A stretch of DNA of 64,000 nt from Salinispirillum marinum (lineage in GTDB: Bacteria; Pseudomonadota; Gammaproteobacteria; Pseudomonadales; Natronospirillaceae), in the NCBI RefSeq assembly GCF_042651565.1, contig NZ_JBHSDF010000003.1, one strand, 5' to 3'. Under the pieces are notes generated by a model, which saw only the letters and a program-made list of their open reading frames with translations, was not told where the DNA came from and did no database searches. Numbering within the stretch: the stretch's first letter is position 1; every line of letters starts with the position of its first letter. Of this stretch, positions 24,704 through 33,275 are shown piece after piece. The translations under genes were made by a program, and so were the position numbers.

Positions 24704-25717
24704 TTACTGCGCTGCGGCTGCAGCGTCCACAGACGCTAACAGGCGATCGATCCACGCCGCATCACGTCCTAATTCATTTCGCAGGTAGGTCACCACGGCA
24801 GGCTGGGCAGCCGCACGGAACTCTGCCAATTGCTCGGGTGTAGGCTGAGTCACTTGCATACCACGCTCGGCCAGCTTGGATACACCATCAGCGGAGCCGA
24901 ACTGCTGGATGGCGCGCCCAACAGTTCCGGCAATGCGCGCGGCACGGCGGAAGGCCGCTTGGTCGCTGGCGGAGAGACTCTGGAATTGATCGTCATTGAT
25001 CAAAATATGGTCAACGCCGTACACGTGTCCGTCCAGGGTCAGGTATTTTTGGAACTCGTAGAAGTTATTGCCGTAAATCACGGAAATAGGATTCTCCTGC
25101 CCGTCCACCACACCGGTAGCCAATGCGGTAGGCACTTCACCCCAAGCAATACCCTGTGGCTCCGCGCCTAAACCACGCACCATTTCGAGGTACAGCGGTA
25201 TGGTTTGCACCCGGAAGGACAAGCCACGCATGTCGGCAGGCGACGCGACAGGGCGCACCGAGTTGGTGAAATGGCGATATCCGGTTTCACCGTAAGCCAA
25301 GGTGCGTAAGCCGGTTTCGTCTAAACAATGCTCGGCCAGTGCGGTGCCAAACTCACCGTCCATAACATCCCACGCGATGGTGGATGTCGGGAAGGCGTAG
25401 GGGATATCCGTGACCGCAGCGGCGGCACAGAAGTTGGCATAAGCACCGGACACCATCACAATATTGATGGTGCCGTCTATGGCTCCATTGATCAGATCGT
25501 CTTCATTGCCTAATGAACCGGCCGGAAACAACTCTACGGAATGTTCAGTTTCCGCTTCGATCAGGTTTTTGAACACCAAAGCGGCCGCACCCTTCTTCGA
25601 GGACGTCCAATCGGCGGGATCTACATGGGCAAAGCGGAATGTTTCCGCAGATACAGTAGAGGTGGCAGCCAACATGGCTACCGCTAAGCTAGATGCTATC
25701 AGAGTGTTGCGAATCAT
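24704..25717 (-). CDS. TRAP transporter periplasmic binding protein (DctP), hydroaromatic-acid operon
   Basis: 337 residues with a signal peptide (IASSLAVAMLAATSTVSA|ET). The mature N-terminus ETFRFAHVDPADWTSSKKGAAALVFKNLIEAETEHSVELFPAGSLG and the anchoring region MRGLSFRVQTIPLYLEMVRGLGAEPQGIAWGEVPTALATGVVDG, quoted here only in outline, follow the DctP pattern with the ligand-binding Arg in FRVQT. Two extra cysteines (CAAAAV and HCLDE) are unusual for TRAP receptors and may form a disulfide. First gene of the five-gene operon dctP-dctQ-dctM-quiC1-dehydrogenase, opposite the TetR gene. Confidence 0.94.
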   Translation of the reverse strand: MIRNTLIASSLAVAMLAATSTVSAETFRFAHVDPADWTSSKKGAAALVFKNLIEAETEHSVELFPAGSLGNEDDLINGAIDGTINIVMVSGAYANFCAAAAVTDIPYAFPTSTIAWDVMDGEFGTALAEHCLDETGLRTLAYGETGYRHFTNSVRPVASPADMRGLSFRVQTIPLYLEMVRGLGAEPQGIAWGEVPTALATGVVDGQENPISVIYGNNFYEFQKYLTLDGHVYGVDHILINDDQFQSLSASDQAAFRRAARIAGTVGRAIQQFGSADGVSKLAERGMQVTQPTPEQLAEFRAAAQPAVVTYLRNELGRDAAWIDRLLASVDAAAAAQ

Positions 25718-25845
25718 GAGTGTATCCTCTTATTTTTGTCGTTATACCTTGGGCCGTTCCGTGCATGGAAGTAGACCTGTTATCATGGCGCGCGTCATGG
25801 TGTTTGAGCATCATGACAGTGGTTAAATACTAACCGGAATGACAT

Positions 25846-25865
25846 AATGTACGAAATAGTACGTT
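25846..25865. promoter_or_regulatory. Predicted TetR operator in the divergent promoter region
   Basis: AATGTAC-GAAATA-GTACGTT, six of seven arm positions paired, 51 bp before the TetR start and 128 bp before dctP. Two further inverted repeats lie close by: GGTTA-N5-TAACC (25821-25835) and GTCATG-N12-CATGAC (25794-25817). Any of these could be the true site. Confidence 0.55.
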
Positions 25866-25916
25866 CAGTCAATGAGCGTATTGTGGCTCCTCATTTATCA
25901 GCATCAGGATTCATTC

Positions 25917-26600
25917 ATGACCACCGAGAGTACGCCCCGCCGCACCCGAGAGCGCTCTAGAAAAAACGACCCGGTTCGCGTGCAGGCAGATATCATGCGG
26001 GTTGCCACACAGGAATTCTCTGAGAAGGGCCTATCGGGGGCGCGTATCGATGAAATCGCCGAGAAGACAAAAACGTCCAAACGGATGATTTATTACTATT
26101 TTCAAGACAAAGAAACGCTCTACTTAAAGGCGTTGGAACGCTCCTACCATGAGGTGAGACAACAAGAATCCCAACTCGACTTAGACCACTTGGCCCCGAT
26201 GGAAGCCTTAATTACGTTAGTGCGCTTCACGTTTGAACACCATATTCGCAATCCGGATTTTATTCGCATGGTCATGATTGAAAACATTCATCATGGCCGC
26301 TTCGTTGAACAGTCGGAGTTGATCCAGTCGATGAACGCTGGCGCAGTGAACGAATTAACGAAGGTGTATGAACGCGGCTTGGCGGAAGGTATTTTTCGCC
26401 CCGACTTGGAACCGATCGAACTGCACTGGCAGATCAGCGCGTTGTCGTTTTTCAATGTCTCGAACCGCTACACGTTTTCGCACATCTTCCGCTGGGATCA
26501 AGGTGATGCCGAAACCCAACAAAGTCTGAAAAATCACGTCACTGACATGGTGCTGCGTTATGTACTCAATGAAACGGGACTGCGAGCCTATACCGCCTGA
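25917..26600 (+). CDS. TetR-family transcriptional regulator
   Basis: 227 residues. The N-terminal HTH reads ATQEFSEKGLSGARIDEIAEKTKTSKRMIYYYFQDKETLYLKALE (about residues 28-72, given in outline), a classic TetR/AcrR pattern with the YYYF turn. A TetR_C-type ligand and dimer domain follows. ATG 25917 is chosen because it begins just before the basic arm. An upstream in-frame start at 25872 would overlap the likely operator. Divergent from the TRAP/quiC1 operon and so probably its repressor, with a hydroaromatic inducer (inference). Confidence 0.92.
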   Translation: MTTESTPRRTRERSRKNDPVRVQADIMRVATQEFSEKGLSGARIDEIAEKTKTSKRMIYYYFQDKETLYLKALERSYHEVRQQESQLDLDHLAPMEALITLVRFTFEHHIRNPDFIRMVMIENIHHGRFVEQSELIQSMNAGAVNELTKVYERGLAEGIFRPDLEPIELHWQISALSFFNVSNRYTFSHIFRWDQGDAETQQSLKNHVTDMVLRYVLNETGLRAYTA

Positions 26601-26612
26601 GCTTCGACATCT

Positions 26613-27503
26613 CTAGTCTCGGTGAACCGGCATCGCTTTAAGCAGTTCGGCAATAACAGCGGCCGAAAACTTACGCGGTAAACGAATGGCATAGAAGTGC
26701 TCGAAGGTGTTAGATAAGCGTTGGTATTCGGCCAACAGACCTTGGTTAATTTCGTCTTTTACCACCACGGGGGGCAGCACGGCGATGGCGCCGCTGTCGC
26801 GCACGATCAGACGCATCATCGCCATGTCATCCACTTCCGCCTTCACCTTTGGGGTGAACTGATGGGTCGCGCATAAGGCATCAAAGGCGGAACGTATCTC
26901 AGTATGGCGGCTCGGTAAAATCCATTCATGATCGGCATAACCGGTTGGAAACGGTTGGCGTATCGTTTTTTCTGCGGGCCCCACAATTGCCACCGGCTGG
27001 CGATCCACCAGTTGAGTATGCCATGCCTGCCCTTGCCCTTCGGTGGTTACCGCACGGTTGGTCAGCACCAGATCAAATTCATGGCTACTCAAACCTTGCA
27101 GCAATTCCGTCATGCCTTGGGTTTTCAGGCTGAATTGCACGTCTGAACGCTGCAACAAAGGGCCAAGAAAACTATCGACAAAATTCCGCGATAAGTGTGT
27201 CAGAACACCAATGGACACGCGCTGTATCTCTGCATGCCCGCCCTGACGCAAAAATGACTCCAACTCTTCTCCCGTGGCGAAAATATCTTCCGCGTACGCC
27301 AGCACCCGTCGGCCCGCATCAGTGAGCACCAATCGTCGCCCCACACGATCAAACAACGTGGTGTTGGCGGCATGTTCTAACTGTTTGATTTGTGCCGATA
27401 GTGCCGATTGCGAGACATGAAGCTCATGCGCCGCTTGGGTGAGGTTACCCAAGACGGCGACTCGCCAAAAATAATAAAGATGGTGATAGTTCAGTCGATG
27501 CAT
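26613..27503 (-). CDS. LysR-family regulator (NhaR-like) divergent from dabBA
   Basis: 296 residues, full length. The N-terminus MHRLNYHHLYYFWRVAVLGN and the HTH AAHELHVSQSALSAQIKQLE are the same subtype as the partial regulator at the window's left edge. An effector-binding domain follows from about residue 92. Its start is 101 bp from the dabB start on the opposite strand, so it probably controls inorganic-carbon uptake. LysR (CbbR-like) neighbours are common for this transporter. Convergent with the TetR gene, 12 bp apart. Confidence 0.9.
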   Translation of the reverse strand: MHRLNYHHLYYFWRVAVLGNLTQAAHELHVSQSALSAQIKQLEHAANTTLFDRVGRRLVLTDAGRRVLAYAEDIFATGEELESFLRQGGHAEIQRVSIGVLTHLSRNFVDSFLGPLLQRSDVQFSLKTQGMTELLQGLSSHEFDLVLTNRAVTTEGQGQAWHTQLVDRQPVAIVGPAEKTIRQPFPTGYADHEWILPSRHTEIRSAFDALCATHQFTPKVKAEVDDMAMMRLIVRDSGAIAVLPPVVVKDEINQGLLAEYQRLSNTFEHFYAIRLPRKFSAAVIAELLKAMPVHRD

Positions 27504-27604
27504 GGCTCTTAATTAACCTAAACAGAACGTTTTATCAATTATTATGTATTTTTATTAACAACATTCACCGCCCATAATTCGCCCCATCAACAAGGGGAGG
27601 TGTT

Positions 27605-28996
27605 ATGGAACCGTCGTTATGGGCTTTTGGGCCATTGAATTTGATTATGCTGGGCTTAGTGACCGTCATCGGCGGGGTGGTGTTGCATTTTTCGCGCGCC
27701 TATTTGGCGGGGGATGCTCAGGTGGGCCGCTACTACCGCTGGATGGTTCTTACCCTCGTAGCCGTCGCCGTTACCGTCACCGCAAACCATCTTTTCTTAT
27801 TGCTCGCAGGCTGGGTAGCGATCAGCTTGGCGTTGCACCGTTTGCTGACCCACTACCCGGAGCGTCGGCGGGCGCAACTGGCGTCGCACAAAAAATTTCT
27901 GCTCGCGCGGGTGGCAGAGCTCACCCTGTTAACCAGCTTCTTGTTGATTTTGTCGCAACAGCAAACCCCTTACATCAGCGAAATCGTCGCGCATTATCGC
28001 GCCCTGCTCAGTGGTGAAATCAACGGCACGTTGTCCGTCGCGGAACAGGTAGCGGCGGTGGGTATTGCCGTGGCAGCGCTGATCAAATGTGCACAATTGC
28101 CCGTGCATGGCTGGTTGATGCAGGTTGTTGAAGCACCCACCCCGGTCAGTGCTCTGTTGCACGCCGGCATCATAAACCTCGGCGGTTTCCTGTTGTTGGT
28201 GTTTGCACCCTTGATTGCTATGGTGCCCGCCGCGCAATGGCTGATCCTTATCGTTGCGGGCCTAACCACCTTGGTCAGTGCCTTGGTGATGACCACCCGC
28301 ATCAGTCAAAAAGTGCGGCTGGCTTGGTCTACCAGTGCGCAAATGGGTTTGATGCTGGTGGAATGCGCACTGGGCTTGTACGAACTGGCCCTGCTGCACT
28401 TGCTGTCGCACTCCGCCTACAAAGCCTATGCTTTTCTGAATTCCGGCCATGCAGTATGGGAAGACGTGCAGCATCGTTTGGCCCCTCGCACCACACCGCG
28501 TAAACGTGACTGGGCGACCGCACTGCCCATCGCCCTATTGATTGTACTGGGTGTGGTGTTCGCTACGCAGTATCACGGCCCAGTAAGCCCCTGGTTACTG
28601 CTGACCCTCGCCCTGGCTCTGCTGTTGGCCGAAAACGGCCGCCAACGCGGTTTTTCAGGCATCCGTTCCACCGTACTGGTGGTCCTCGGCTTGGCCGTGA
28701 GTTACGGCACCTTAAAGTCCTTGCTTGGGCAGTGGGTGGCGCTACCACATACGGTTTCACTGTACGCGGATCTTTGGGTGTCGGCCCTGATCATCGTCTT
28801 GTTCCTGTTGAGTGGCCTGCTGCGCTACCGCGCACACACGCCGGCGATGCAGAAATTGTCGGTATGGCTGTTTGCCGGTTTCTACCTTGATGAATGGTTC
28901 TCTCGCCTAACGCTGTTGATCTGGCCGTTGGAAACCGTACCGCACGATACACCATCTATTTCGCGCCCTGCGCACCCCGTGAAGGAGGTTGTATGA
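27605..28996 (+). CDS. dabB: Inorganic-carbon uptake membrane subunit DabB (NuoL-like)
   Basis: 463-residue polytopic protein of the proton-conducting antiporter family (NuoL/MrpA). Helix-rich throughout. The functional-lysine and histidine regions appear as ALIKCAQLPVHGWLMQVVEAPTPVSALLHAG (in outline, about residues 158-188) and LLHLLSHSAYKAYAFLNSG. In DAB systems this subunit is thought to couple cation flow to CO2 hydration by DabA. An AGGGGAGG site precedes the ATG. Its stop overlaps the dabA start (ATGA at 28993-28996). Confidence 0.93.
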   Translation: MEPSLWAFGPLNLIMLGLVTVIGGVVLHFSRAYLAGDAQVGRYYRWMVLTLVAVAVTVTANHLFLLLAGWVAISLALHRLLTHYPERRRAQLASHKKFLLARVAELTLLTSFLLILSQQQTPYISEIVAHYRALLSGEINGTLSVAEQVAAVGIAVAALIKCAQLPVHGWLMQVVEAPTPVSALLHAGIINLGGFLLLVFAPLIAMVPAAQWLILIVAGLTTLVSALVMTTRISQKVRLAWSTSAQMGLMLVECALGLYELALLHLLSHSAYKAYAFLNSGHAVWEDVQHRLAPRTTPRKRDWATALPIALLIVLGVVFATQYHGPVSPWLLLTLALALLLAENGRQRGFSGIRSTVLVVLGLAVSYGTLKSLLGQWVALPHTVSLYADLWVSALIIVLFLLSGLLRYRAHTPAMQKLSVWLFAGFYLDEWFSRLTLLIWPLETVPHDTPSISRPAHPVKEVV

Positions 28997-31434
28997 GCAC
29001 TCAATTAGCGTCAAACCCTAACCAAATGATGGCAGCGCAATGGGCTGCGGTGCAAGATGCCACCGGCCGCATAGCGCCTACATGGCCACTCGACCAAATG
29101 ATTGCCGTCAATCCCTACTGGATGCAGCGTGATCTTCCACTACGTGACGTTTCGGCCCGGTTGTCCGCGCTGGGCGGTGTACAGTGTTTGCTCCCAGCCG
29201 CAGAGTACGCACGCTTACGCGCCGACAAACGTATTGATCTGTCGGCGGTATCGGAAGCCGCGAGTCTGTTGCAGTGGGATGGGACCTTGGCGGAGCTGGA
29301 AGCTGTGCTGGTCGACTCCACCGATACGGCTGCCCAGACCGCGTGGCTGAGCATTGCGGCGCGCGCCGACCAGGAACGCAGTCCCTTTCGCATGCTGTGG
29401 CAAGACGAAGTCGTGCATCAGATCAGCCAGTTTTGTGCCGCCCACTATCAGACCCAGCGCCCGTTGTTGGGTCGCGGCCGGATATCCGACCAACTTGAAC
29501 TGTATGCGCACTGGCTGGATGTCACCCAGCGCGACCTCGGCATCGGCATTCTATTAGCCGAGCCGGAGATCAACCGCACGCTGCGCGCCCTACCAGACTC
29601 ACCAGCGGCCTTGATCCAAACCGCCATAGAAGAAATGGGCATTCGTGATGAGACCCTAGCAGACTACTGCCACGCCTTATTGCTGGACATCAATGGCTGG
29701 GCTTCCTACACCGCTTATTTAAGCTGGCAGGCTCAGCTCTATCAAGAAACACAGAACGACAGCCTGGACTTGCTGGCCATTCGCATGGCATGGGAGTTGA
29801 CCATCTGGCGCCATCTGCGGGATCAGTACCCGGCGAAATTCCAACACCTCAAGGCAGCGTGGCAGCATGCGCAGCGTCATTTACCCGCCTTGTTGGCTGA
29901 GCACAAAGCACAACAAGCTGCCCTTTGGGTGTGGGCAACGGCCCTGGAACTCACTGAGCAACGTCGCCTGCAGTTGACCTTAACCAAGGCTGTGCCCGCG
30001 CCGGAGACTGCCCCCACGTTGCAAGCGGTGTTCTGTATTGATGTGCGTTCCGAAGTGTATCGCCGTGCGCTGGAAGCCCAAGATGCGCACATTCACACGC
30101 TGGGCTTTGCCGGTTTCTTTGGCCTTCCTATCGCTTACGAACCGGCATCTACGCCGCTTTCCCGGCCACAACTGCCCGGACTGCTGCGTCCGGTGATCAG
30201 CGTCGTCGCCACGACCAAGGACACAACCGGTTCGGCTGGCGACCGCAAAGAACGCCTCCAAACCAGCGCGCGCTGGCAAGACTGGAGCCGTGGCGCACCG
30301 TCATCCTTTTCGATGGTGGAAGCGGCAGGCTGGTGGTATGCCTTCAAGATGCTGAAAAACGCGTTGTTTCCGGGTCAGACACCGCACCCGGTGAATCAGC
30401 TCATGCAGACCGAGCAATGGACATTGCAGCGCGGTGAAGTATCGCTTTCCATTGCCGAGCAAGCCGATCTGGCACAGGGCATACTGCACGCCATGGGCAT
30501 GACAACGTTCGCGCCACACGTTTTGTTGGTGGGTCACGGCAGTCATTCCACCAATAACCTGCATGCAGCGAGCCTGGATTGCGGAGCCTGTGGCGGGCAA
30601 AGTGGCGAGATCAATGTGCGCGTGCTGGCGCAACTGTTGAACAACACCGAGGTTCGCGCCGTGCTAACAGAACGCGGCCTAAACATCCCGGCGGAGACAC
30701 AGTTCATTGCAGCGCTGCACAATACCACCACAGACGGCATCCAGTGTTTCGATGACGTTCCCGCGACGGTGCGCACGTGGCTTGATGATGCATCTCGGCT
30801 CGCTCGCCGGGAACGAGCCGCGCGGCTGGATCCAAAACTGGCCCAGCGTTCGGATGAGGACTTGGAGAAAGCCTTGCACAAACGAGCCAATGACTGGTCA
30901 CAAGTCCGCCCAGAATGGGGTTTAGCCAATAACTCAGCGTTTATCATGGCACCACGCGCGTGGACGCGAAATGCCGATCTGCAAGGTCGGGTGTTTTTGC
31001 ACGACTACCATGCGGCACAAGACCCTGAAGGGCAACTGCTCACTCAGTTGATGACGGCACCCATGGTGGTCACCAATTGGATCAACATGCAGTACAACGC
31101 GTCGGTGACCGATAATCTGAAATATGGCAGCGGCAACAAGGTGCTGCATAACGCCGTAGGCGGCAATATCGGTGTGTTCGAAGGCAATGGCGGAGACTTG
31201 CGGATTGGCCTGTCCATGCAATCCATCCATGATGGCACCCAGTGGCAACACATGGCACAGCGGCTTGCGGTTTATATCGCCGCACCGCGCGAGCGGATTG
31301 CAGAAATTGCGCAACGCGAAGCGGTGGTGCGTGACCTCGTGGACAATGACCAGCTCTACCTGTTTCACTGGGATCTCGACCGGGGCTTCGCGCGCTGGTA
31401 CCAAGGAACGTGGCACGTGCCACTGGTGGGTTAA
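28993..31434 (+). CDS. dabA: Inorganic-carbon uptake catalytic subunit DabA (UPF0753/DUF2309)
   Basis: 813 residues from ATG 28993. It is cytoplasmic, membrane-associated through DabB, with a beta-carbonic-anhydrase-like zinc site that is thought to hydrate CO2 in one direction. The zinc-ligand and active-site residues described for Halothiobacillus DabA have counterparts here: Cys348 and Asp350 (FCIDVRSE), His515 (VGHGSHSTNN) and Cys530 (DCGACGGQSG), with the same 15-residue spacing between the last two. GGAGG lies inside the dabB end. A strong terminator follows. No carboxysome or RuBisCO gene is in the window. Confidence 0.95.
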   Translation: MSTQLASNPNQMMAAQWAAVQDATGRIAPTWPLDQMIAVNPYWMQRDLPLRDVSARLSALGGVQCLLPAAEYARLRADKRIDLSAVSEAASLLQWDGTLAELEAVLVDSTDTAAQTAWLSIAARADQERSPFRMLWQDEVVHQISQFCAAHYQTQRPLLGRGRISDQLELYAHWLDVTQRDLGIGILLAEPEINRTLRALPDSPAALIQTAIEEMGIRDETLADYCHALLLDINGWASYTAYLSWQAQLYQETQNDSLDLLAIRMAWELTIWRHLRDQYPAKFQHLKAAWQHAQRHLPALLAEHKAQQAALWVWATALELTEQRRLQLTLTKAVPAPETAPTLQAVFCIDVRSEVYRRALEAQDAHIHTLGFAGFFGLPIAYEPASTPLSRPQLPGLLRPVISVVATTKDTTGSAGDRKERLQTSARWQDWSRGAPSSFSMVEAAGWWYAFKMLKNALFPGQTPHPVNQLMQTEQWTLQRGEVSLSIAEQADLAQGILHAMGMTTFAPHVLLVGHGSHSTNNLHAASLDCGACGGQSGEINVRVLAQLLNNTEVRAVLTERGLNIPAETQFIAALHNTTTDGIQCFDDVPATVRTWLDDASRLARRERAARLDPKLAQRSDEDLEKALHKRANDWSQVRPEWGLANNSAFIMAPRAWTRNADLQGRVFLHDYHAAQDPEGQLLTQLMTAPMVVTNWINMQYNASVTDNLKYGSGNKVLHNAVGGNIGVFEGNGGDLRIGLSMQSIHDGTQWQHMAQRLAVYIAAPRERIAEIAQREAVVRDLVDNDQLYLFHWDLDRGFARWYQGTWHVPLVG

Positions 31435-31440
31435 TATTCA

Positions 31441-31480
31441 AACGGTGATTGGGCGGCCCCTTGCCCAATCACCGTTTTCT
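31441..31480 (+). terminator. Intrinsic terminator after dabA
   Basis: Perfect 14-bp stem AACGGTGATTGGGC / GCCCAATCACCGTT (31441-31454 and 31463-31476) with an 8-base loop, followed by TTCT, 6 bp after the dabA stop. Confidence 0.9.
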
Positions 31481-31565
31481 CTTCTGATCCTATTGGGATC
31501 CATTATTGGACCAACCTCGTAATCGTGTGGCAATCCCTATCCAACTTAGACATAGAGGACACCGC

Positions 31566-32327
31566 ATGAAACTGACTCATATAATTACCGCCAGCCTCAC
31601 CAGCGCTACCTTGCTGTTCAGTGCCGCCCACGCCAACATTGTTGGCGAACATTATGATTACCGGGTAGATGGTATGGACTATCGTGGCTATGTCGCCCAC
31701 AACAGTGCGTTGCCAGAATCCAAGGGCACGGTATTGATCATTCATGACTGGGATGGCGTAAACGATTACGAACACCGCCGGGCCGAAATGCTCGCCGCCC
31801 AGGGCTATACCGCGTTTGCGATTGATCTCTTCGGCCGTGACCGCCAACCCACTTCGATGCAGGAAAACCAGCAACGTACCGGGGAACTCTATGCTGATCG
31901 GGACGAGTTTCGCACCCGCCTAATGGGTGCTTTGGCGGCTGCGGGCAACATTCCCGGTGCCACCGATAACATCGTGGTGCTGGGCTACTGCTTTGGTGGT
32001 GCTGCCGTTTTGGAAATGGCTCGCGCCGGTGCTGAGGTGAACGGTTTTGTCTCCTTCCATGGCGGTCTCGACCTTCCTGAAGGCCAAAATTACGACGATG
32101 TTGCCGCACCCGTACTGGTATTACACGGTTCAGCCGACCCCGTATCGGGCCTGACGGATGTAGCAGCGCTGTTGAATGGGTTACAAGCAGCAGGCGTAGA
32201 GCACAACGCGCAGATTTTTGGCGGCGCGCGGCACTCCTTCACCGTGTATGGCAGCCGTGATTATGACTTGGCGGCTGACACCGGCTCATGGAATGCCTTG
32301 TTAGGCTTTTTGAACGACAAGCTATAA
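31566..32327 (+). CDS. Exported dienelactone hydrolase-family protein
   Basis: 253 residues from ATG 31566, with a signal peptide (ASLTSATLLFSAAHA|NI). Alpha/beta-hydrolase of the DLH subfamily. The nucleophile elbow has cysteine (GYCFGGAA), the acid is probably Asp in HGSADPVSG, and the histidine lies in GARHSFTV. DLH enzymes open dienelactones in chloroaromatic pathways, but exported homologues have unknown substrates. It stands alone between the dabA terminator and its own terminator. Confidence 0.88.
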   Translation: MKLTHIITASLTSATLLFSAAHANIVGEHYDYRVDGMDYRGYVAHNSALPESKGTVLIIHDWDGVNDYEHRRAEMLAAQGYTAFAIDLFGRDRQPTSMQENQQRTGELYADRDEFRTRLMGALAAAGNIPGATDNIVVLGYCFGGAAVLEMARAGAEVNGFVSFHGGLDLPEGQNYDDVAAPVLVLHGSADPVSGLTDVAALLNGLQAAGVEHNAQIFGGARHSFTVYGSRDYDLAADTGSWNALLGFLNDKL

Positions 32328-32335
32328 CACCTGAC

Positions 32336-32368
32336 CCGGGGCATGGTCTTCGGGCCATGCCACCCTTT
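32336..32368 (+). terminator. Intrinsic terminator after the DLH gene
   Basis: Stem GGCATGG/CCATGCC (32340-32346 and 32355-32361), extended by flanking G/C pairs, followed by CCCTTTTG. It lies between convergent DLH and GntR genes. Confidence 0.75.
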
Positions 32369-32383
32369 TGCTCGACCGTTGCT

Positions 32384-33142
32384 TTAGGAATGCGGCGTCA
32401 TCGCCCTACGCAACGCCCGCTGCACGCGAGTTTGCGTCTTAGACAATTCCAACAACCCCTCCTCCACATACACCAAATGCTCATGCGACATTTTCTGCGC
32501 CTGCTCGGCGTCGCCTGCCAGAATCGCCTCCAGCAATGCTTTATGTTGTTTGTACAGTGTCTCGCGGGATTCTTTGCGTTCAAACAAACTGCGTAAATTG
32601 TCCACAATGCTGCGCTCCAGCATAGAGAACAACGCCCGCATGGAATGCAACAACACCACATTATGCGCGGCCGCGGCAATGGCGAGGTGAAAGGCCGCGT
32701 CGGCTTCGGCTTCTTTCACCGGGTCTTGAGCATCGTAGGTGGCAATGAGCGCATCAAAGCGTTGCTGCAACGCGGCGCGATCAGTTTCAGTCGAACGCAA
32801 AGCAGCGTAATAGGCCGACAAGCCCTCCAAGGCGTGCCGAAATTCCAGCAGGTCATACTGAAACTCCGGATGCGAGCCAAACAAATCCAGCATGGAATTG
32901 GCGAGTGTACCGCTAGGGTCAGCGTTCACATAGGTACCACCGCCTTGGCGGCTGGTCAGCATGCCACGCGCTGCCAAGGCCTGAATAGCCGCCCGCACCG
33001 TGGGCCGCGACACGCCAAACTGCTCGGCCAGAGCGCGTTCAGTTGGCAATTTATGCCCCGCCTTCAACACCCCTTCGAGAATCATGGTTTCCAACTGTTG
33101 GCGCACCACATCGGCCACGCGCGGTGCTTGAATGGGTTTCAT
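32384..33142 (-). CDS. GntR/FadR-family regulator of the lactate locus (PdhR/LldR-like)
   Basis: 252 residues from ATG 33142 (MKPIQAPRVADVVRQQ), chosen for its AGAGGG site. Upstream in-frame ATGs at 33163 and 33235 have none. The winged helix reads LPTERALAEQFGVSRPTVRAAIQALAARGML, then GGGTYV. A FCD all-helical sensor domain follows (LLEFRHALEGLSAYYAALR, and FHLAIAAAAHNVVLLHSM with metal and carboxylate ligands). It is divergent from lldEFG, and a palindrome matching the PdhR/LldR consensus lies between. It is probably a lactate- or pyruvate-responsive repressor. Confidence 0.9.
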   Translation of the reverse strand: MKPIQAPRVADVVRQQLETMILEGVLKAGHKLPTERALAEQFGVSRPTVRAAIQALAARGMLTSRQGGGTYVNADPSGTLANSMLDLFGSHPEFQYDLLEFRHALEGLSAYYAALRSTETDRAALQQRFDALIATYDAQDPVKEAEADAAFHLAIAAAAHNVVLLHSMRALFSMLERSIVDNLRSLFERKESRETLYKQHKALLEAILAGDAEQAQKMSHEHLVYVEEGLLELSKTQTRVQRALRRAMTPHS

Positions 33143-33245
33143 TTGGACGCCCTCTGCATTCATAACATCATCAAACTGCACAAATAACAGGCAGCAAGAT
33201 TGACAGTGATTTCGCTGCATAATACTCTTGCGCAAGATAAGTTGT

Positions 33246-33264
33246 AAATTGGTAATACCAATTT
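33246..33264. promoter_or_regulatory. Predicted PdhR/LldR-type operator
   Basis: Perfect palindrome AAATTGGT-AAT-ACCAATTT. It matches the FadR-subfamily TTGGT-N3-ACCAA pattern and ends 11 bases before the first possible lldE start codon. Confidence 0.85.
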
Positions 33265-33275
33265 AATTCTACTTA

